From NCBI RefSeq assembly GCF_000002235.5, contig NW_022145597.1, forward strand, positions 31,998,797 through 32,062,796: a stretch of DNA of 64,000 bases. The letters run 5' to 3'. Below are positions 58,596-64,000 of the stretch, piece by piece. Under the pieces are notes generated by a model. It was not told the origin of the DNA. It made no database searches and saw nothing but the letters and a program-made list of their open reading frames with translations. The position numbers and the translations under genes are program-made. The DNA comes from Strongylocentrotus purpuratus. Its lineage: Eukaryota; Echinodermata; Echinoidea; Camarodonta; Strongylocentrotidae. Position 1 is the first letter of the stretch; each line of letters opens with the position of its first letter.

Positions 58596-58671
58596 TTCAA
58601 ACATAGTGGCCCGAATTCACAAAGGAGGTTTATCGACAAACCTGCTTTGTGAATTAGGGCCACTGTTTGAA
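58596..58671. repeat. 76-base near-perfect hairpin in an intron
   Basis: The left arm contains TTCAAACATAGTGGCCC, GAATTCACAAAG and AGGTTT. The right arm is its complement (AAACCTGCTTTGTGAATT, AGGGCCACTGTTTGAA) around a short ATCGAC loop. It begins 26 bases past the donor of the exon at 58697-58941 on the minus strand. A MITE foldback is the most likely origin, but its size and pairing also fit a small-RNA precursor. Confidence 0.8.
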
Positions 58672-58696
58672 GCCTAATAATGAACAGTACACATAC

Positions 58697-58941
58697 CTTC
58701 TTGGAAATAATTTACAGGCGGTCAAAGAAAGAGAATGGCCTCCGGCGTCTACCCCGACTGACCACACCCAGTCTTTCTTGACCACGATAGTGCAGCGGGC
58801 CTGGTTTGAGTGACCATGCACTACCCGTCTCGGCTTCCTCCCTACTACTCCTATAGCAAGGCGTTTACGTCCCGAGAACCTCAGCAGTGTTCGACCCAGT
58901 ATCCCCCCTCGGTCTCCCCCCTGCTGCTTCTGCGAATCAGT
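58697..58941 (-). other. Probable exon of the minus-strand gene (3' UTR or alternative coding)
   Basis: The acceptor TTTCCTACAG ends at 58942, and the donor CCAAGAAG then GTATGTG starts at 58696, both close to consensus. One frame is open throughout the 245 bases (for example GRTLLRFSGRKRLAIGVVG and QARCTIVVKKDWVWSVGVD) and stays open into the next exon. However, the main frame has already stopped 11 bases before the end of the previous exon. It is therefore 3' UTR in the main model, or the C-terminus of a differently spliced isoform. Confidence 0.55.
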
Positions 58942-59873
58942 CTGTAGGAAAGAAGAACAAAGTGAGTTTTTAAAAAATCATTCATACTAAAAGTGGAAGT
59001 CCACCCTGATAAAAAGTTGGTTGTATTAAACCCATAAAAATGAGAAACAAAGTAGTGCAATATTAAATTAAAAATATGAAAGTTATGAATGTGTTAAGCT
59101 GTCATCATATATAGCTCCTCTCCTACTTGCTCTGTACAGATTTTTTTTTTTTTTTTTAATTCTCTTAGTTATTGATGACGGAATAGAAACGTTTCATACA
59201 GGGGTTGTATAAAACCAAACTTAGCAATGATTATACTTAGGGTTGATATATGATTGAAACATTTCTTAAGTGAAAATATACGTTTTTAGGATTTTGGGGG
59301 AAAGGACACCGGGAGGCGAGCTCACGTCACGTGATACGTCAGAATCACCAATTATGTTTGATTGCTTGCTCCCATAATAACTTTCTTATTTTCAATCGGT
59401 TTTTGCTCAAACTTTCACTGGCCTGTTTCTCTCCTTTATCTGCTTCTATTAAAACCAACTTAATATCAGGGAGTACATCCCCTTTAATTTCATTGTGAGT
59501 CATATGTTTGGTTTCATACTTCTTTTTAACGTACTTGACAACAGAATATGCATTCAGATTAATTCATTTTCAGAACCCCCTATACATAAGTGGCAAATAA
59601 CATGTTACTGTTAAGGGCCTTTAGGGATCGATGATAAAAGAAACATTGAAACCACCTCGGCTCACTTTGTTTCAACTAAAGTTGCTGCTATGTTGGTAAA
59701 GTTTGGGCAGATACACAAGTCTTCAAATTTGAGATCTTTTGTTTAGGTACATAATTATATTTTGAATACATTGTATGCTCATCTATTTTTTTTCGGAGGG
59801 GGGGGGGGTATTGTTATAATTATAAAAATAGGCGAGTGTAGAAATAAAGTAATTTTACTTACCCAGGCTATTA

Positions 59874-60997
59874 TCACACATTGCCTCGCCTCGCGGCAAT
59901 CCGGGCCGACCTCCGCAGGTTCTGGTTTGCCCGATTGGCGGCACGACGTTGCTCCCTCTCTGCGGCGAGCTGAACAGCGGCAGCTGCGATCTCTCGCTCT
60001 ACCAGACGCGGCGACCTACGTCTCGGGTGGAGTTGCTCACGCTCCTCCGCCCTCCTACGCTGTTCATCCTGCTGTTGGCGATTAGCAGAAACGACCTCCG
60101 CACGACCGTTCTCGCGATGCAACTTGTTGACTGTATAAACCAAGCAAAATATAAATGGTTAGGATGTGCTTCATGCATTTCACAGAGGACATTAAAATAC
60201 ACGATTCTCCATTGATATTTGTTATAAAGATCTACCCCCCCCCCAAAAAAAAAAAAAAATAAAAAAATGGTGGCCCAACTCATTAACCTGTCACAGTACA
60301 AAGCGTACACTTTGAATGATCCAACATCTTACATACTTAGAAGTTATAGCTATAGGGGCAGTGTAATTAGTCTCAAAATATTTTCGTCATGAATCATTAT
60401 TCACGATTCTATACATACTATTTTTAACCAGTAAAGGTCTATGGTCCACATGACTGCCTTTTAAACAAATGAGAAGTAACAGTAATTTTGAGAGGTTTAC
60501 TTTGAATAAATACATACCGTGTTGCGTGCAGTAGAGTTCAACGGCGTTTTCGTCTAGCGAGTGACGTCCACGCCGGCTGCAACGTCTGCCATTCCCATGA
60601 AGCCCCGTATGTGCAGAGCACTGGACTTCGGCTGGCTGTCTGTATACAAGAAACATAAAACAAGAACATATTACTACTAGATTGCCAATAATAATATATT
60701 TCAAATAATTATAAAGTGCACATGTTACAATTTTTTAAACACTTTTGATTAGGTAATTCGACAAAGGATGACTCTAAAGAAACCTATTTCAACTCACTTA
60801 GGGGTCATTATACTTCTTGAATGTATAATCAACTATGGTTGGTAAATTTGGTTTTAATTTAGGAAATTGTTGTGTACTTACTGACGGTGTTGCCAGCACT
60901 CTCCTTCAATACCTAAGGCCAGGGGTACCTTCCTCAAACAACGCGTACCCTTCTGGGTATACTCCACGCAGTTATCGTTGTACCGGTTAGCAATCAT
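59874..60997 (-). CDS. Novel 164-residue protein, two tandem Cys3His modules plus basic tail (three coding exons)
   Basis: Coding exons on the minus strand are 60997-60882, 60639-60518 and 60130-59874. The stop TGA is at 59876-59874 and that exon runs on to 59863. All four splice sites are good (donors GTAAGT and GTATGT, acceptors TATACAG). The phases fit exactly: CA+A makes Gln39 and G+TC makes Val80. Exon 1 encodes Cys10-x9-Cys20-x13-Cys34-x2-His37, with KGTRCLRK around Cys20 and CWQH at the end. Exon 2 encodes Cys46-x12-Cys59-x16-Cys76-x2-His79, with NGRRCSRR and YCTQH. Exon 3 encodes a highly charged tail (residues 81-164), rich in Arg, Glu, Gln and Ala, with likely coiled coil in the middle and RRSARIAARR near the end. 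The repeated C..GxRCxR..CxQH pattern resembles small zinc-binding modules of the type C-x-T-x-x-G-x-x-C-...-C-x-x-H. Metal binding and function are inferred, and I do not recognise the gene. ATG 60997 has A at -3. The frame is open further upstream through a hydrophobic stretch (see findings), so the start is uncertain. Confidence 0.7.
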
Positions 60998-61085
60998 TAT
61001 GACACTAAGCAATACGAAGACGACGAATTCAATTACGAAGCAAAAACTAAGTAAAAATCTCCAAGCGACTTGTCTAGGACAGAAT
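60998..61085 (-). other. 5' UTR or N-terminal hydrophobic extension of the minus-strand gene
   Basis: In frame with ATG 60997 and without stops, this reads RFCPRQVAW and then FLLSFCFVIEFVVFVLLSVI, a strong membrane-helix-like segment. No in-frame ATG precedes it before a stop near 61110. A pyrimidine-rich acceptor, CTGTCTCTGCTAG, ends at 61086, so an upstream exon could supply the start. If so, the protein would be a membrane or secreted protein and the cysteines might form disulfides. Confidence 0.4.
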
Positions 61086-61533
61086 CTAGCAGAGACAGGC
61101 AGATTTTTAGCCCCTCATCTTACACGAAACCTAAAATTCGATTTGCGCGGGCGGTTTCTTTGAATGCATCACGTGGTTTGAGCAGACGAACGATCACATA
61201 CACCCAAGACAAAGGCATTTAATAATGGCAACGGGTTCCAAGCATATACTGGTGATAACTGTCATGCTATTGAGCCCACCGTGCTAAAATCTATTGTCAT
61301 GCTAATAATTTTGGAATTCCAGCGAACCTCGTACTTTCTAACATCTGATTTGTAGAGGAACTGCTTGAAGCTATCGTCTTCAGCTGTTGATTGATAGAGC
61401 ATTATAAGGTTATTCATGAACAGGTACTATTGTGCTCCTGCATGGGTGATCAGTAAAGTGTGCCCCGTATGACGTGAACGCCTTTCTTTCATTTTGATGG
61501 ACACGCAACAATAAACCTGCAAACAAAATCGGT
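61086..61533. other. Upstream region of the minus-strand gene
   Basis: No further exon could be defined. An ATG-AGG-GGC-TAA mini-frame near 61117 on the minus strand would act as a three-codon upstream frame if it is in the transcript. No TATA element is obvious. Confidence 0.35.
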
Positions 61534-61712
61534 GTCAGAGGCAGGCACGTAGCCACGGGGGGGGGGGGGGGGGCAACGTGCCCCCCCCCCCCCAAAAAAA
61601 AAAGAACGGTTGAACTTGTTTAGACCCCTTTTTTAGACCTCGATCGATTACATGTATGTGCCCCCCCCCCCCCATCCAAACATAAAACTCTGGCTACGTG
61701 CCTGGTCAGAGG
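61534..61712. mobile_element. 163-base hAT-type MITE with target duplication GTCAGAGG
   Basis: GTCAGAGG at 61534-61541 is repeated exactly at 61705-61712. The element between (61542-61704) starts CAGGCACGTAGCCACGGGG and ends CTCTGGCTACGTGCCTG, a 14-base inverted repeat. Its interior is G and C tracts with no coding capacity. An 8-base duplication with CAG ends identifies the hAT superfamily. Confidence 0.93.
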
Positions 61713-61720
61713 AGACAGTT

Positions 61721-61766
61721 AGAAGAAGAAGAAGAAGAAGAAGAAGAAGAAGAAGAAGAAGAAGAA
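61721..61766. repeat. (AGA)n microsatellite
   Basis: About 15 AGA triplets in a row. Confidence 0.95.
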
Positions 61767-62560
61767 AGTGAGCAAAGTGTGATAAATATTTCTTTTTTGA
61801 AATCACTAAAATCGTCAAACAATCAGACCGCATAATAGACTTACATGTATTTCCCCTATTTCGTCAATGTGTACAATCTGTTGAATTGGAATGTTGTATT
61901 GATTTGCCATGAGAAAAACACAGATTCACCCTTCTATAATCACCCAAACATCACATCACTTGTGTTTTCTACCCAGTCCGGAATATAGACCAATTTGTAA
62001 TTAACACATGGTACGAGTTTAAATGACCTCAATTTCCAACAGATTTTGGAGATGGTGCTTTTTGCATTTGAGAATAATCGCTGCTAATGTGATAGCGGTG
62101 CTTTATAATTCCCCCTTTTGAAAAGAATACTTTCACTTAGGTGCCATGCATGTCATGGAATTCACTTTTGATTACGTAATTTCCATGACCTCTTTCTGTT
62201 GTAGATCGTAGGCTATCATCGAAATAACTGCATACAAACATACAAAACAGGCCCCACGAAACGTTTTAAAAAGTGTTGGGGGGGGGGGGGAGGGCTAAAG
62301 TATTTACGATCAGGTAAGTTCAAGTTCAATTTATTCAAAACCACACAAAATATGATATGATCTTTTACCTAAGAAAGAGACTGGTAATAGTACATTAATC
62401 ATCATTTATTAACTTGATCACATCATAAAATGAATGGCTGTAGGACCCCTTCAGAAGCTTAGCTTGTGAGCGGGGCCCTATAATACAATAAGGTGAAACA
62501 ATAGAATGTAACGTAACTGTATATACAAGTGATGAAAATACAAAGCTATAGAATGTAGAA
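61767..62560. other. AT-rich region, no gene
   Basis: No supported gene. A G tract lies at 62278-62290. Confidence 0.5.
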
Positions 62561-62562
62561 AA

Positions 62563-62596
62563 CACACACACGCACACACACACACGCACACACGCG
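62563..62596. repeat. (CA)n microsatellite
   Basis: An ACACAC tract interrupted by a few ACGC units. Confidence 0.9.
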
Positions 62597-63839
62597 CGTT
62601 AGCGTCAATGAGCGTCTGGGGAGGGATGTGCGCCCGCTCCTCTGAAGCTAATTTTTTTTGTTTTTTTTGGGGGGGGGATTTTAAACTTTTAGGCTCTTAG
62701 ACTTTTAACACTTTTTGGTAAAATTTAAATGAAAGCCTTTACAGTAAGCATTTTACCATAAACATATGCATACCACTTGGGGGATGATCCCCCTTATTCA
62801 ATTTTTTTTTGGGGGTGGGGATATATCCCCCTATTCCCAGGGATATCCGCCTATGTCTACAAGGCTAAAACGTAATTTGTTGCAACAGGTAAGAGGACTA
62901 TATGAATACAAATGACACAAATACAAAAGGAATTCAGTAATGAAAGTTTACTTGCCAGACTATATCATATTATATTACATCATTTCATTTCGCATCGCAT
63001 CGCATCACTATACAGTGCGACCCAGAAAACACGAAACCGAAAATTATCAATATTTTATCATAACTTAATCACAATTATAATTAATGAATGACACATATTT
63101 GTAAAGCTTAGATCCTCCTCTTTCATTTGATGTAACTTATATGATGCGTTTTCACGCATGAGGGATTAAAAGCAATTTGAAGGAAGGAAACCAAAAAGTC
63201 ATTTGGCGGGCAGTATCTGAATTTCGAAGAAAAATTCACATTTATAAAAAGTTCATTTTCTGCTCTTTCATATGACACCTCAATCAGGAAAATGGGCCAG
63301 GAGTAACAAATTTCTGTTTGTTTAAAGTGATGCTTACATTTCCATAATTTGATTAAACGAATTCGTTTTTACTGGCTGCCTGTCGTAGCAACAAACGGAA
63401 TTGACAAAAGACTTAACTCCGTTTCGTTGACGATCAGACACAGACGAAAGACTTCATGCAAATCAAGTCAAGAAAGATGACATATGCTATGGAATAAGAT
63501 GTGAACTTATAGAACAGACATTTAATTGATACACGTCTCTTAAAAAACAATTACAGTCAAACCTGCATCTATTAAGGCCACCGAAGGGAAACAGAAAAAA
63601 TAGCCACTGACACCCAGCACTGACACATGTGGTCTTTCTAAACAGGTACATTTCACATCACACGTTTCTCTCTCTCTCGAGGGAGGGGAGGGAAAAGTGC
63701 ATGGCCACTATACACAGGTGGTCTTTATAGAGAGATGGCCACTCAGAAAGGTTTGATTATACACGCAAAACATACTGCAACATAATCTGTGATGAAAGCA
63801 TCGGCGTACCATAATGTAGGCCCATGATAAATAGTATAG
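62597..63839. other. AT-rich region, no gene
   Basis: No coding sequence supported. It contains G/T tracts near 62650-62680, foldbacks of GGGGGAT/ATCCCCC type near 62780-62835, and a short (CGCAT)n run at about 62990-63007. Confidence 0.5.
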
Positions 63840-64000
63840 TATTAATGACTGCTTTGAGAGAAATAGTTGTTTTTATACGCTCAAGGGAAGGTTAGAATTG
63901 TGCTATTACCCGAGGCATGCCGAGGGGAATAGCCCAAATGTAACCTTCCCGAGAGCGTATAAAAACAACTATTTCTCGAATATTAAAGCAGTCATTAATA
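63840..64000. mobile_element. ~160-base palindromic foldback element at the window edge
   Basis: The left arm reads TATTAATGACTGCTTT, AGAAATAGTTGTTTTTATAC and GGGAAGGTTA, and the right arm mirrors this to the last base of the window. The centre is CCGAGGCATGCCGAGG near 63917. The arms differ by small indels (for example an extra AATATTCG in the right arm) and a few substitutions. It may extend beyond 64000. Confidence 0.85.

Noticed and set aside
59874..60215. Plus-strand frames over the third exon of the Cys/His gene (59762-60085 and 59949-60215)
   Set aside because: Antisense shadows. The minus-strand frame has phase-consistent splice junctions on both sides.

Overview
The window reads as nuclear DNA from a repeat-rich marine invertebrate, most likely a deuterostome such as a sea urchin. 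The basis is introns with GT-AG borders, a cullin-4 C-terminus that matches the animal family, an arylamine N-acetyltransferase with an unbroken coding exon, dense hAT, piggyBac-like and LINE debris, and many microsatellites. The species assignment is inference. There are no bacterial operons, rRNA or tRNA genes, or CRISPR arrays that I could see. Most long open frames in the window are artefacts of low-complexity repeats.

Layout. 0-0.7 kb: an intron with a dense AATCGTGTAA motif cluster, then the last coding exon of CUL4 (573-668, +). 0.7-3.9 kb: probable 3' UTR and spacer with a small foldback element. 3.9-8.3 kb: head-to-tail copies of a LINE 3' end (reverse transcriptase on the minus strand, 6668-7510) separated by purine-rich minisatellites. 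8.9-14.6 kb: a 5.7-kb composite hAT-type insertion bounded by an exact 8-bp target duplication. It holds a hAT transposase remnant, smaller nested elements and a pyrimidine-rich tandem array. 15.2-16.5 kb: eight copies of a ~160-bp tandem repeat. 17.0-18.0 kb: an arylamine N-acetyltransferase gene (+) with one frameshift near 17518. 18.3-20.3 kb: LINE and hAT-like remnants. 20.5-23.0 kb: a GGATGGAGG-type minisatellite that creates a spurious 782-residue frame. 23-29 kb: AT-rich sequence with small inverted-repeat elements and no gene I can defend. 29-31.3 kb: a ~157-bp tandem family interrupted by a 1.1-kb inverted-repeat transposon. 32.5-54.8 kb: a 22-kb higher-order satellite made of short (~180 bp) and long (~300 bp) units. 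55.5-56.3 kb: a piggyBac-like non-autonomous element. 58.0-61.1 kb (minus): a small multi-exon gene. 61.5-64.0 kb: a hAT MITE, microsatellites and a large palindrome at the window edge.

Three cellular genes are supported: the CUL4 3' end (ubiquitin ligase scaffold), the N-acetyltransferase, and an unrecognised minus-strand gene at 58-61 kb. They are not functionally linked as far as I can tell. The unrecognised gene is the most interesting protein-coding find. Three exons join with perfect phase to give 164 residues with two tandem Cys-Cys-Cys-His modules, each in its own exon, and a basic Arg/Glu/Gln/Ala-rich tail. It was found by splice-site reading, since no single open frame covers it.
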